64,000 bases of DNA from Sphingomonas quercus (GTDB lineage Bacteria; Pseudomonadota; Alphaproteobacteria; Sphingomonadales; Sphingomonadaceae). The notes beneath the pieces were generated by a model. It saw only the letters and a list, made by a program, of their open reading frames with translations. It had not been told where the DNA came from and searched no databases. The first letter of the stretch is position 1; every line of letters begins with the position of its first letter. Of the stretch, positions 11,107 to 20,149 are shown in pieces. The stretch is from NCBI RefSeq assembly GCF_018863195.1, contig NZ_JAHKRT010000004.1, forward strand, positions 186,001 to 250,000, read 5' to 3'. The position numbers were made by a program, and so were the translations under genes.

Positions 11107-11454
11107 TCAGGCGGGCGGGGCAAACTGATCGAAGGCGCGCAGCGCGTCGGCCGCGTACATCAGCGCCGGGCCGCCGCCCATATACACGCACATCGCCATG
11201 ATCTCGGCCACCTCCTCGCGCGTCGTGCCCATCTTCACCAGCGCCTTGACGTGAAAGCCGATGCAGCCGTCGCAGCGCTGGGTGACGCCGATGGCCAGCG
11301 CGATCATCTCCTTCGTCCTGGCGTCGACCGCGCCCCCCTCCCCGGCCCCGCGCGCCAGGGCGTGGAAGCCCTGCATCGCCTCGGGCGCGAGCTTGGCGAG
11401 CTGGCCCGAATAGGCGGCGATATCGGCGGTGATCGCCTTATAGTCCTTGGTCAT
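11107..11454 (-). CDS. AhpD-like carboxymuconolactone decarboxylase family protein
   Basis: A 115-residue all-helical protein of the carboxymuconolactone decarboxylase/AhpD superfamily. The CxxC plus His pattern (RCDGCIGFHVKAL, about residues 50-62) is that of AhpD-type peroxidatic/reductase proteins rather than true decarboxylases, so a thiol-dependent antioxidant role is likely. Two ATGs are possible (11460, 11454); GGAAGGG spacing favours 11454. It is upstream of prsK on the same strand with a gap of about 90 bases. Confidence 0.85.
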   Translation of the reverse strand: MTKDYKAITADIAAYSGQLAKLAPEAMQGFHALARGAGEGGAVDARTKEMIALAIGVTQRCDGCIGFHVKALVKMGTTREEVAEIMAMCVYMGGGPALMYAADALRAFDQFAPPA

Positions 11455-11649
11455 GATCATCCCTTCCGTTCGTCCGCCGATCATCATGGCCGAGGCCGGC
11501 GCGGGCGAGCGCTCGACTGGCCAGTTGATCCGCGATCCGGACCGCCCCATCACGCGCAACCCCGCGGCAACTTTTCTTCGTCGCGCGGATTGGGCAAAAG
11601 GCCGCCGGCTCATCCCGATGCCGGACCGCAGAGAGACCCCAATCCAACC

Positions 11650-12732
11650 ATGACCGAGCCGCGTCGCATCACACCCGTCATCCTTTCGGGCGGGGCCGGC
11701 ACCCGCTTGTGGCCGCTGTCCCGGACCGGCCGCCCCAAGCAGCTGTTGAGCCTGACCCATGAGCAGACCATGCTCCAGCTCACCGCCGGGCGCACCGCCC
11801 AGTCCTCCCGCTTCACCGCGCCGATCGTCGTCGCCAATGCCGCCCATGCCGACCAGATCGAGGCGCAGCTTGCCGAGGTCGGCCTGGCCGCCGAGCCGCT
11901 GATCCTCGAGCCGGCCGGGCGCAACACCGCGCCCGCCATCGCGCTCGCGGCACTGGCGGCAGAGCCCTCGTCGCTGCTGCTGGTAATGCCGAGCGACCAT
12001 GTCATCGGCGATGTCGACGCCTTTCTGGAGGCGGTGGAACGCGCCGTGCCGATCGTCGAGCAGGGCTGGCTCGCCACCTTCGGCATCAAGGCCGAGGCGC
12101 CGGATACCGGCTATGGCTATATCCGCCGGGGCGAGGCGCTCGCCCCTGGCGTTCATCGCGTCGAGCGCTTCGTCGAGAAGCCGGACCGGGCCACCGCCGA
12201 AGCCTATGTCGCCGATGGCAGCTATAGCTGGAATGGCGGCATTTTCCTGTTCGAGGCAGGCGTCTTCCTCGACGCGCTCAGGGCCCATGAGCCGGCGATC
12301 CTCGACGCCGTCGGCCTCGCCATGGACGGCGCCGCGCGCGACGGCGGCAGGCTCACCCCCGACGCAGCGGCGTTCGGCGCCTCGCCCTCCGACTCGATCG
12401 ACTATGCGGTGATGGAGAAGGCCGACAAGGTCGCCGTCGTGCCGGTGGAGATGAGCTGGTCCGACGTCGGCAGCTGGGACGCGCTGCACGCGCTCGCCGC
12501 CAAGGACGGGCGCGAGAACGCCCATCATGGCGAGGTGATCTCGATCGACAGTTCGGGTTGCCTGATCCGCTCGGACGGGCCGCTGGTGGCGGCGGTCGGC
12601 GTCAGCGACCTGATCGTCATCGCCACCAAGGACGCGGTGCTGATCCTGCCGCGCGGGGCCAGCCAGGATGTCCGCCGCGCGGTGGAGCAGCTCAAGCGCG
12701 ACGGGCATGTGACATTGGATCGGCCGGCCTGA
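11650..12732 (+). CDS. manC: Mannose-1-phosphate guanylyltransferase
   Basis: A 360-residue nucleotidyltransferase making GDP-mannose from mannose-1-phosphate and GTP, a precursor for exopolysaccharide and lipopolysaccharide. The N-terminal signature GGAGTRLWPLSR, then FVEKP and WSDVGSW are visible. It is the short, single-domain type, lacking the cupin-like isomerase domain of longer bifunctional enzymes. The start at 11650 is chosen because the signature begins there; the open frame upstream to 11251 is antisense to the AhpD-like gene. Its location next to prsK/prsR is consistent with polysaccharide production being linked to PEP-CTERM proteins. The gene could equally be named cpsB. Confidence 0.92.
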   Translation: MTEPRRITPVILSGGAGTRLWPLSRTGRPKQLLSLTHEQTMLQLTAGRTAQSSRFTAPIVVANAAHADQIEAQLAEVGLAAEPLILEPAGRNTAPAIALAALAAEPSSLLLVMPSDHVIGDVDAFLEAVERAVPIVEQGWLATFGIKAEAPDTGYGYIRRGEALAPGVHRVERFVEKPDRATAEAYVADGSYSWNGGIFLFEAGVFLDALRAHEPAILDAVGLAMDGAARDGGRLTPDAAAFGASPSDSIDYAVMEKADKVAVVPVEMSWSDVGSWDALHALAAKDGRENAHHGEVISIDSSGCLIRSDGPLVAAVGVSDLIVIATKDAVLILPRGASQDVRRAVEQLKRDGHVTLDRPA

Positions 12733-12754
12733 CCGGGCCAGAATGGGGGGAATG

Positions 12755-13705
12755 ATGGCGTTGCGCGAACTCGGCGGGTCAGGGCTGCTGACCCCGCCGC
12801 TGATCCTTGGCGGCAATGTGTTCGGCTGGACGGCGGACGAAAAGGCGGGCGAGGCGGTGCTCGACGCCTTCGTCGCCGCCGGCGGGCGGATGATCGACAC
12901 CGCCGATCTCTATTCCAACTGGGTGCCGGGGCATCAGGGCGGTGAATCCGAGCGCGCGATCGGCCTCTGGCTGAAGGCGCGCGGTCGGCCGGAGGGGGTG
13001 ATGATCACCACCAAGGTCGGCATGCTCGCCGGGGACAATGGCGAGCGGCTGACGCCGCGCCACATCGCCGCTGCCGCCGAGGGCTCGCTGCGCCGGCTCG
13101 GGGTCGAGTGCATCGACCTCTATCTGGCGCACCAGGACGATGAGACGGTGCCGCGGGAAGTGGTCGCCGAGGCGTTCGACGCGCTGGTCAAGGCCGGCAA
13201 GGTACGCGCGGTCGGCGCCTCCAACTTCACCGCCGGACGGCTGGCCGCCGCCCTCGACGTCGCCGAGGCCGGCGGGCTGGCGCGCTACGAGGTGCTCCAG
13301 CCCCATTACAACCTCGTCGAGCGCGGCCAGTTCGAAGGCCCGCTGCAGGCGCTGTGCGTGGCGCGCGGCATCGGGGTAACGCCCTATTACAGCCTCGCCT
13401 CGGGCTTCCTGACCGGCAAATATCGGGACCGCGGCGATCTTGGGCAGAGTGCCCGGGGCGACGGCGCCGCACGCTATCTCGACGCGCGCGGCCTCGCCGT
13501 GCTGGCGGCGATGGACGCGGTCGCGGCGGAGACGGGCACCAGCCTCGCGGCGATCGCGCTCGCCTGGCTCGCCGCCCAGCCGGCGGTGACGGCGCCGATC
13601 GCCAGCGCCACCTCGGCCGCGCAGATGGAGGAACTGGCGGCCGCGATGCACCTCACGCTGACGGCGGAGCAGCTTGGCCGGCTCGATGAGGCGGTAAAGG
13701 CCTGA
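12755..13705 (+). CDS. Aldo/keto reductase
   Basis: A 316-residue NADPH-dependent oxidoreductase with the (alpha/beta)8 aldo/keto reductase fold. The catalytic tetrad is recognisable: Asp and Tyr in IDTADLYSNW, Lys in TTKVGM and His in YLAHQDD. Three in-frame ATGs occur (12743, 12752, 12755); the GGGGGGA run before the last gives the most reasonable spacing, so 12755 is used. It follows manC by about 20 bases, possibly as one transcript. The substrate cannot be told from sequence. Confidence 0.9.
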   Translation: MALRELGGSGLLTPPLILGGNVFGWTADEKAGEAVLDAFVAAGGRMIDTADLYSNWVPGHQGGESERAIGLWLKARGRPEGVMITTKVGMLAGDNGERLTPRHIAAAAEGSLRRLGVECIDLYLAHQDDETVPREVVAEAFDALVKAGKVRAVGASNFTAGRLAAALDVAEAGGLARYEVLQPHYNLVERGQFEGPLQALCVARGIGVTPYYSLASGFLTGKYRDRGDLGQSARGDGAARYLDARGLAVLAAMDAVAAETGTSLAAIALAWLAAQPAVTAPIASATSAAQMEELAAAMHLTLTAEQLGRLDEAVKA

Positions 13706-13725
13706 CGGCTCGTCGAATTCCATCG

Positions 13726-13808
13726 TCACGCCGGACTTGATCCGGCATCCATGTCGCCCCGACCGCCGGCGCTTGTGGATGGATGGACCCCGGATCAGGT
13801 CCGGGGTG
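13726..13808. repeat. Pair of inverted REP-like palindromes
   Basis: Two related palindromic units lie head to head: CACGCCGGACTTGATCCGGC (about 13727-13746) and, inverted, GACCCCGGATCAGGTCCGGGG (about 13786-13806, given here approximately). The core resembles the CCCGGACTTGATCCGGGG repeat common in alphaproteobacterial intergenic regions. They sit between convergent genes, where they may act as a bidirectional terminator. Confidence 0.7.
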
Positions 13809-13869
13809 TCGGCGCTCGGCGTGGCGGCCGGCCGGCCGCCACGGCCATTGCCGTTTATGGGCCCGGATT

Positions 13870-14874
13870 CTAGTCATCCTCGTCCTCATAGCCGACGAGA
13901 TCGAGGGCGCGGGCGCGCATCTGGTGGGTGGCGCACCAGTGGACCAGCGCTTCCTCGCGGCCATGGGTAACCCACACCTCGGTCGGGGCCAGCTCCTTCA
14001 ACGTCGCAGTCAGCTCGTCCCAATCGGCATGGTCGGAAACGACCAGCGGCAGCTCGATATTCTGCTGGCGCGCGCGTTGGCGGACGCGCATCCAGCCCGA
14101 GGCCATCGCCGTCACCGGATCGGGCAGGCGCCGCGACCAGCGATCGTTGAGCGCCGAGGGCGGCGCCAGCACGACATGGCCGGCCATCGCCTGGCGCGGC
14201 AGGCCGGTGGCGGGGATCAGTTCGCCGAGCGGCACGCCCAGCTCGCGATAAAGGTCGCACACCCGCTGCAGGGCGCCGTGGATGAAGATCGGCGCGTCGT
14301 GCCCGCGCCCGCGCAGCTCCATGATGATGCGCTGCGCCTTGCCGAGCGCATAGGCGCCGACCAGCACGCAGCGCGCCGGATCGGCATGAAGGGCGGCGAG
14401 CAGACGATCGATCTCCGCCCCGGTATCGGGGTGGCGGAACACCGGCAGGCCGAACGTCGCCTCGGTGACGAACACGTCGCACGGTACCGGCTCGAAGGGC
14501 GGGCAGGTCGGATCGGGGCGGCGCTTGTAGTCGCCGGAGACGACCACCCGCTCGCCGGCATGATCCATCACCACCTGCGCCGAGCCCAGCACATGGCCGG
14601 CCGGCACCAGCCGCACGGCGACGTCGCCGACGGCCAGCGTCTCGCCATAGGCAATGGCCTGCCCGTTCTGCGGTCCATAGCGGGCGTGCATGATCGCCAG
14701 TGTCTCGGCGGTCGCCAGCACGGCGCCATGGCCGCCGCGCGCGTGATCGGCATGGCCATGGGTGATGATCGCCCGCGGCTTGGGCTGGGAGGGGTCGATC
14801 CAGGCGTCGGCGGCGGGCACATAGATGCCCTCCGGACGGGGATCGATCCAGGAGCCAAGGGTCGCACGCGCCAT
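13870..14874 (-). CDS. Ligase-associated DNA exonuclease (metallo-beta-lactamase fold)
   Basis: A 334-residue metallo-beta-lactamase-fold nuclease. The metal-binding motif THGHADHARGGH is near residues 38-49; PAGHVLGSAQV and VSGDYKR follow as expected for the beta-CASP/SNM1-like ligase-associated exonuclease. In many bacteria this gene travels with an ATP-dependent DNA ligase, an Lhr-type helicase and a phosphoesterase, thought to form a DNA repair module. Here it is divergent from the helicase, with 95 bases between starts, and no ligase is present in the window. Confidence 0.88.
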   Translation of the reverse strand: MARATLGSWIDPRPEGIYVPAADAWIDPSQPKPRAIITHGHADHARGGHGAVLATAETLAIMHARYGPQNGQAIAYGETLAVGDVAVRLVPAGHVLGSAQVVMDHAGERVVVSGDYKRRPDPTCPPFEPVPCDVFVTEATFGLPVFRHPDTGAEIDRLLAALHADPARCVLVGAYALGKAQRIIMELRGRGHDAPIFIHGALQRVCDLYRELGVPLGELIPATGLPRQAMAGHVVLAPPSALNDRWSRRLPDPVTAMASGWMRVRQRARQQNIELPLVVSDHADWDELTATLKELAPTEVWVTHGREEALVHWCATHQMRARALDLVGYEDEDD

Positions 14875-14969
14875 CGCCTAGCCAAATAGGCCGGCAGCGG
14901 CACCGGTTCCATAAGCGGGCGTTCCTCCCCCCGATGCGAGGCGGAAATGGATCGCTATATGAGGAGCCT

Positions 14970-17405
14970 ATGGCCGCCCGCCTTCGCCCCTCGCCCGACG
15001 CCCATGCGCTGCCGCCGGTTCTCGCCAGCTGGTTCGCGGCGCGCGGCTGGGCGCCTCGGCGGCACCAGCTCGCCATGCTGGCCGCGGGCCGCGCCGGACG
15101 CAGCGCCTTGCTCACCGCGCCGACCGGCGCCGGCAAGACCATGGCCGGCTTCCTGCCGACGCTCGCCGAGCTGATCGAGCAGCCGATCGACGGCCTGCAC
15201 ACCCTCTATGTCTCGCCGCTCAAGGCGCTGGCGGTGGACGTGCAGCGCAACCTGCTCGATCCGGTCGGCGAGATGGGCCTCGACATCCGCATCGAAACGC
15301 GCACCGGCGACACCCCGTCCGACCGCAAAGCGCGGCAGCGGGTCAAGCCGCCGCAGATCCTGCTGACCACGCCGGAATCGCTGAGCCTGCTGCTCTCCTA
15401 TCCGGAAAGCGACCGGCTGTTCTCGACGCTGAAGACGATCGTGGTGGACGAGATCCACGCCTTCGCCGCCGGCAAGCGCGGCGACCTGCTCGCGCTGTGC
15501 ATGGCGCGGCTCGCGCGGCTGGCGCCGGGGATGCGGCGGGTGGGGCTGTCGGCGACGGTGGCGGACCCGGAGGCTTATCGGGCTTGGCTGGCGCCGGATG
15601 GCGACATGGCGACCGTCGATCATGTCCGCGGCGATCCCGGCGCGCCGGCGCGGATCAGCATCCTCATTCCGGAGGATCGCATCCCCTGGGCCGGCCATTC
15701 CGGCCGCTATGCCGCCGAACAGGTGATGGCCGAGGTCGAGACCCACCGCACCACCATCATCTTCTGCAACACGCGCAGCCTCGCCGAGCTGATCTTCCAG
15801 GACCTGTGGGCGGTCAATCCGCTGAACCTGCCGATCGGCATCCATCATGGCAGCCTCGCGGTCGAGGCGCGGCGCAAGGTGGAGGCGGCGATGGCGGCCG
15901 GACGGCTGCGCGCGCTGGTCGCTACGGCCAGCCTCGATCTCGGCGTCGACTGGGGCGATGTCGATCTCGTCATCCAGATGGGGGCGCCCAAGGGCGCCTC
16001 GCGCCTGCTCCAGCGCATCGGCCGCGCCAATCACCGGCTGGACGAGCCTTCCGAGGCGGTGCTGGTGCCGGGCAACCGCTTCGAATATCTGGAAGGTCGC
16101 GCCGCGCTGGACGCCGTCGAGGCCGGCGAGCTGGACGAGGATATCTTCCGCCCCGGCGCGCTTGATGTGCTGGCCCAGCATGTCATGGCCTGTGCCTGCG
16201 CCGCGCCCTTCACCGAGGCGGCGCTGCTCGACGAGGTCCGCTCGGCGCTCCCATATTCGGCGCTGTCGGAGGACATCTTCTCCCGCGTGCTCGGCTTCAT
16301 CGAGAGCGGCGGCTATGCGCTCAGGGCCTATGACCGGTTTCGCCGGCTGGTGAAGGAGGGTGACCTGTGGCGCGTCGCCCACCCCAAATTCGTCGCCCAG
16401 CATCGCCTCAACGCCGGCATCATCGTCGAGGCGACGATGCTCAGCGTGCGCTTCGGCAATGGCCGCACGCTAGGCAAGGTAGAGGAAAGCTTCGCGGCGA
16501 CGCTGGCGCCGGGCGACAGCTTCTTCTTCGCCGGCATGACGCTGGAGGTGGTGCGCATGGACACCGAGGACCTCGTCGTGCGCGCCACCGCCAAGCCGGC
16601 GCGCATCCCGACCTATGGCGGCGCGCGCATGCCGATCTCGACCCACCTCGCCCATCGGGTGCGCGAATATCTGCACGATCGCGGGCAGTGGCCGCGCTTC
16701 CCCGACGATGTCCGCGAATGGCTGGAGATGCAGGACCGCCGCTCGATCCTGCCGAGCCCGGACAAGCTGCTCGTCGAGACCTTCCCGCGCGAGGGGCGGC
16801 ATTACACCGTCTGCTACAGCTTCGAGGGCTGGAACGCGCACCAGTCGCTGGGCATGCTGATCACGCGGCGGATGGAAACGGCGGGCCTGCAGCCGATCGG
16901 CTTCGTCGCCTCCGACTATGCCATGGCCTGCTATTCGCTGCAGCCGGTCACCGATCCGGCGGCGTTGTTCTCGCCGGACATATTGGAGGACGAGTTCGTC
17001 CGCTGGGTACAGGAATCGGCATTGCTCAAGCGGGCGTTCCGCGAAGTGGCGGTGATCGGCGGGCTGGTCGAGCGGCAGCATCCCGGCAAGCGCAAGACCG
17101 GGCGGCAGGTGACCTTCTCCACCGATCTCATCTACGACGTGCTGCGCCGCTACGAGCCGGATCACCTGTTGCTGCGCGCGGCCTGGGACGATGCCCGCGC
17201 GCGGCTCACCGATGTCGGGCGGCTCGCCAACCTGCTGGACACGGCGGCCGGGCGCATGGTCCATGTCGACCTCAAGCGGGTGTCGCCGCTGGCGGTGCCG
17301 GTGCTCGTGCTCATCGGGCGCGAGCGGGTCGCCACCGGCAATGTCGAGGACGCGCTGCTGATCGAGGCGGAATCACTCGTCGCCGAGGCGATGGCGCAGG
17401 ATTGA
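14970..17405 (+). CDS. Ligase-associated Lhr-like DEXH-box helicase
   Basis: An 811-residue superfamily 2 helicase. Walker A is APTGAGKT (about residue 50), the DEXH box is VVDEIHAF, motif III is GLSATV, and motif VI is QRIGRANHR. The long C-terminal region (about 400-811) matches the winged-helix and Lhr-core part typical of this family. It probably unwinds DNA or RNA:DNA during repair with the neighbouring exonuclease. ATG 14970 follows GAGGAG closely and precedes the conserved region; an upstream ATG at 14934 is less likely. The small DUF4169 gene follows by 10 bases. Confidence 0.92.
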   Translation: MAARLRPSPDAHALPPVLASWFAARGWAPRRHQLAMLAAGRAGRSALLTAPTGAGKTMAGFLPTLAELIEQPIDGLHTLYVSPLKALAVDVQRNLLDPVGEMGLDIRIETRTGDTPSDRKARQRVKPPQILLTTPESLSLLLSYPESDRLFSTLKTIVVDEIHAFAAGKRGDLLALCMARLARLAPGMRRVGLSATVADPEAYRAWLAPDGDMATVDHVRGDPGAPARISILIPEDRIPWAGHSGRYAAEQVMAEVETHRTTIIFCNTRSLAELIFQDLWAVNPLNLPIGIHHGSLAVEARRKVEAAMAAGRLRALVATASLDLGVDWGDVDLVIQMGAPKGASRLLQRIGRANHRLDEPSEAVLVPGNRFEYLEGRAALDAVEAGELDEDIFRPGALDVLAQHVMACACAAPFTEAALLDEVRSALPYSALSEDIFSRVLGFIESGGYALRAYDRFRRLVKEGDLWRVAHPKFVAQHRLNAGIIVEATMLSVRFGNGRTLGKVEESFAATLAPGDSFFFAGMTLEVVRMDTEDLVVRATAKPARIPTYGGARMPISTHLAHRVREYLHDRGQWPRFPDDVREWLEMQDRRSILPSPDKLLVETFPREGRHYTVCYSFEGWNAHQSLGMLITRRMETAGLQPIGFVASDYAMACYSLQPVTDPAALFSPDILEDEFVRWVQESALLKRAFREVAVIGGLVERQHPGKRKTGRQVTFSTDLIYDVLRRYEPDHLLLRAAWDDARARLTDVGRLANLLDTAAGRMVHVDLKRVSPLAVPVLVLIGRERVATGNVEDALLIEAESLVAEAMAQD

Positions 17406-17415
17406 GGAGAGGGCG

Positions 17416-17598
17416 ATGGGCGAGGTGATCAACCTCAGGATGGCGCGCAAGGCCAGGGCGCGCGCCGAGGCCGCCGGGAAGGCCGAGGCGAACCGCGCGC
17501 GCCACGGCCGCACGGCCGGCGACAAGGCGCGCGATCAGGCGGAGCAGGAGCGGCTCAGGCGGACGCTGGACGGCGCCCGGCGTGACGGCGAGGATTAG
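17416..17598 (+). CDS. DUF4169 family small basic protein
   Basis: A 60-residue highly charged protein starting MGEVINLRMARKARAR, the pattern of the DUF4169 family found across alphaproteobacteria. It is Arg/Ala/Glu-rich and predicted helical with no enzymatic motif; function unknown. GAGGAGAGGGCG precedes the ATG. It is likely co-transcribed with the helicase 10 bases upstream and overlaps the end of the convergent CHAP gene by four bases. Confidence 0.8.
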   Translation: MGEVINLRMARKARARAEAAGKAEANRARHGRTAGDKARDQAEQERLRRTLDGARRDGED

Positions 17599-18122
17599 AA
17601 GCTGGCGCTCTCGAGCGCGAGGCGGGGCGCCTCGATGGCGGCGGCGGCGGCCTGCGCGCCGGCATAGATGAAGCCGTAGACCGGGTAGGATTTGATGCCG
17701 ACATCGTTGATCGGCTTGTACCACACGCGGACCTTCGACCAGTCGCCCTTCTCGGAGGCATCGACCACAGTCACGTCACGCTCGACCTGACCGCGATGGC
17801 CGTTGATCACCGACCAGTTGGCATGGGTGACCTTGATGATGCGATCCGAGACGATCTGGCTGACCGTCGCGACATGGCCGGAACGCATCGCGCCGACCGC
17901 CTTGAACACCAGCACCGAGCCGATCTTGGGCGATTCGCCGCGGGCATATTTGCCGATCGCCTGATTCCACCAGGAGGCGGCGGCGCCGAACAGCTGCAGG
18001 CCGGAGACCAGACGGGCGAAGGGGGCGCACTGCCAGGACTGGGCGGCGGCCGGCGAGGCGGCGCCGAAGGCGATGCCGAACATCAGGCACAAAGCGGCAA
18101 GGCGGCGTGTCGTGTTCGTCAT
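17595..18122 (-). CDS. CHAP-domain protein, exported
   Basis: A 175-residue protein with a signal peptide ending near SPAAAQ and a CHAP-type cysteine peptidase/amidase domain. The catalytic Cys is in WQCAPFAR (just after cleavage) and the His in GHVATV (about residue 83), with HANWS as the possible third residue. CHAP enzymes cleave peptidoglycan peptides, so a periplasmic cell-wall role is likely. The catalytic cysteine lies unusually close to the mature N-terminus, leaving no room for a binding domain there. Confidence 0.85.
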   Translation of the reverse strand: MTNTTRRLAALCLMFGIAFGAASPAAAQSWQCAPFARLVSGLQLFGAAASWWNQAIGKYARGESPKIGSVLVFKAVGAMRSGHVATVSQIVSDRIIKVTHANWSVINGHRGQVERDVTVVDASEKGDWSKVRVWYKPINDVGIKSYPVYGFIYAGAQAAAAAIEAPRLALESASF

Positions 18123-18522
18123 GATCCTGTGCGGACCCCCCGGTCAGGCAGTGGCGGTGTGATGGCCGGGCAATCGCCGCTCGGGAAGACCGAAACGTTA
18201 ACGCGGCTTAGGCTTTGCGGCGGGTCGTGGGGTCGAGGCGGCGAGCCGAGCCCCGCGCCGCCAGCCGCCGGTGCGCCACCAGGCCCGCCGGACCCGGTGA
18301 AAGTGGCGCAGATCCGCGACGCGGACGCCTCGGGCCGCAACGATTCGCAGACATTGATGCAGCGGCCCGTACGCCCGTCACGGGCGCGCGCGACGCAAGC
18401 CGTGGCGAGGGGATGGAGCGCCCGAAAGTGCCGAAATTATAGCGTTATCAAAATTCCTGGCGCCCGGATGATGAGAATCGCGCCCTCCTGCGTCATAGAG
18501 ACAAGGGGGGCGAGGATTCCGG
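18123..18522. other. 400-base gene-free stretch before the FecI-type sigma gene
   Basis: No convincing coding sequence is seen. The first half is GC-rich; the last 100 bases before the sigma factor are more AT-rich (AAATTATAGCG near 18434-18444) and probably hold its promoter. CAAGGGGGG lies about 12 bases upstream of the sigma ATG. Confidence 0.5.
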
Positions 18523-19044
18523 ATGGCGAAGCGCTTTGAGCCGGACACGGAACTGGACGGGATCACCCGGCGATTCAGGCCGGTGCTGATGGCATATCTG
18601 TTTCGTCGCTTGCGCAATCACGCGGAGGCGGAGGACCTCACCCAGGAGGTGTTCGTCCGCCTCGCGGCGCAGGAGCGGCTCGAGATGCAGGCGCCCGAAG
18701 GCTATATCTTTCAGATCGCCACCAACCTGCTGCGCGATCGCAGCCGTCGCAACCGCGTGCGCAGCGAATTTCGCGACGACCTTTCGCGCATGGAAGGCCG
18801 CGCGGTCGATCCGCTCGACCCCCTGCGCATCGCCGGCGACCGAGAGGCGCTCGGCATCATCAGGAGAGCCATCGCCGAGCTCCCCGAGCGCACCCGGCAC
18901 ATCTTCATTCTCGCCAGACTCGAGAATGTCGAGCGCCGGACTCTCGCGGAGTCCTACGGGATCAGCATCAGCACCATCGACAGGGAGCTTGCGCGCGCAT
19001 TGGCGTCGTTGACGAGCCTGATGCACGGAGATGGCGAGCAATGA
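18523..19044 (+). CDS. FecI-type ECF sigma factor
   Basis: A 173-residue extracytoplasmic-function sigma factor. Region 2 is visible at about residues 15-80 (AYLFRRLRNHAEAEDLTQEVFVRL) and region 4 at about 115-165 (LPERTRHIFILARLE then SISTIDRELARAL). Its stop overlaps the start of the FecR gene by four bases, and a TonB-dependent receptor with STN domain follows. This is the classic cell-surface signalling arrangement in which receptor occupancy releases the sigma factor to transcribe the receptor gene. Confidence 0.93.
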   Translation: MAKRFEPDTELDGITRRFRPVLMAYLFRRLRNHAEAEDLTQEVFVRLAAQERLEMQAPEGYIFQIATNLLRDRSRRNRVRSEFRDDLSRMEGRAVDPLDPLRIAGDREALGIIRRAIAELPERTRHIFILARLENVERRTLAESYGISISTIDRELARALASLTSLMHGDGEQ

Positions 19045-20057
19045 CCACCAGGGCGGCGTCCGAGGTGCTCGAGGCCGCGAGCCTCTGGTGCATACGCCTG
19101 GCGGACGGCGACATGTCCGAGGACGAGCATGCCCAGCTGGACGCCTGGCTGGCACGCGATCCGGAGCACCGCCGCGCATTCGACAACACGATCAGGACGT
19201 GGCGCGAACTGGACAGCGTGCGCCTTGAGCCGGACCTGCTTGCCCATCGCTCCGCGGCGCTGAAGGACCTCGCCTCGGCCAATCGGCGCCGCTGGGCCGC
19301 GCGCCTGTTCGTCGGCCGCCCGTTCATGACGCTGGCGGCCTCGTTGCTGCTGCTGCTCGCCGGTTATGCCGGCTATGCCGGTTACGGCTATTTCGCCTTC
19401 ACCATTTACGCGACCGGCACCGGCGAGCGGCGTCTGGTGATGCTGCCCGACGGATCGCGGATCTCACTCGACGCCGATACCAGCATCGGGGTGCGCTATC
19501 GCGGCGACCGGCGCGAGCTGCGCCTGGCGAAGGGACGCGCCAAGTTCGACGTGGCGAAGGATAGCCTGCGCCCGTTCACGGTGACGGCAGGCGACCGGAT
19601 CGTCGTGGCGACGGGAACCGAGTTCAGCGTCGAGCTGCTGTCGCGCAACCTCCACGTCATACTTTACGAGGGCGCCGTGAACGTTGTCCCCGTCGCGCTG
19701 CCCGGCGACGACAAGACCGGGAAGCGCCGCGGCGAGACCAGGCTCGCTCCGGGCAAGGAACTCGTCGCCCGCGCCGCCTCCGAGGCAGAACTCGCGCCCG
19801 GCGACCTCAACAGCACCCTGTCCTGGGAAGCCGGTTTTCTGACATTCGAGGACGAGCCGCTTTACGCCGCCGTCGAGCGGATGAACCGCTATAGCCAGCA
19901 GAAATTCGCGGTGGGTGACGATGTCGCCGGACGACTTCTCGTCAACGGCGTCTATTCCTCCAATGACACCGATGCGTTCGTCGCCGGCGTGGTCGGCGTG
20001 CTGCCCGTGCACGTCGAGGATCGAGACGGCGTTCGTACATTCCTGCGTAATTCGTAG
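19041..20057 (+). CDS. FecR-type transmembrane anti-sigma regulator
   Basis: A 338-residue inner-membrane sensor. The N-terminal cytoplasmic DUF4880-like part (AASLWCIRLADGDMS, about residues 12-60) binds the sigma factor. One membrane segment lies at about 94-120, and the periplasmic FecR domain follows (TGTGERRLVMLPDGSRISL). The C-terminal part (about 265-338) resembles the STN-interacting region. ATGA overlap with the sigma gene shows coupled translation. It relays the state of the neighbouring TonB receptor. Confidence 0.92.
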   Translation: MTTRAASEVLEAASLWCIRLADGDMSEDEHAQLDAWLARDPEHRRAFDNTIRTWRELDSVRLEPDLLAHRSAALKDLASANRRRWAARLFVGRPFMTLAASLLLLLAGYAGYAGYGYFAFTIYATGTGERRLVMLPDGSRISLDADTSIGVRYRGDRRELRLAKGRAKFDVAKDSLRPFTVTAGDRIVVATGTEFSVELLSRNLHVILYEGAVNVVPVALPGDDKTGKRRGETRLAPGKELVARAASEAELAPGDLNSTLSWEAGFLTFEDEPLYAAVERMNRYSQQKFAVGDDVAGRLLVNGVYSSNDTDAFVAGVVGVLPVHVEDRDGVRTFLRNS

Positions 20058-20149
20058 ATAAATCTGACGCGCCTGTGACAGTTGCGCGGTTGATGCGCGT
20101 CTTCCTCTACAGCAGCCGGAAAAATTCGGCGCACAAGGGGGAGGCAGAT

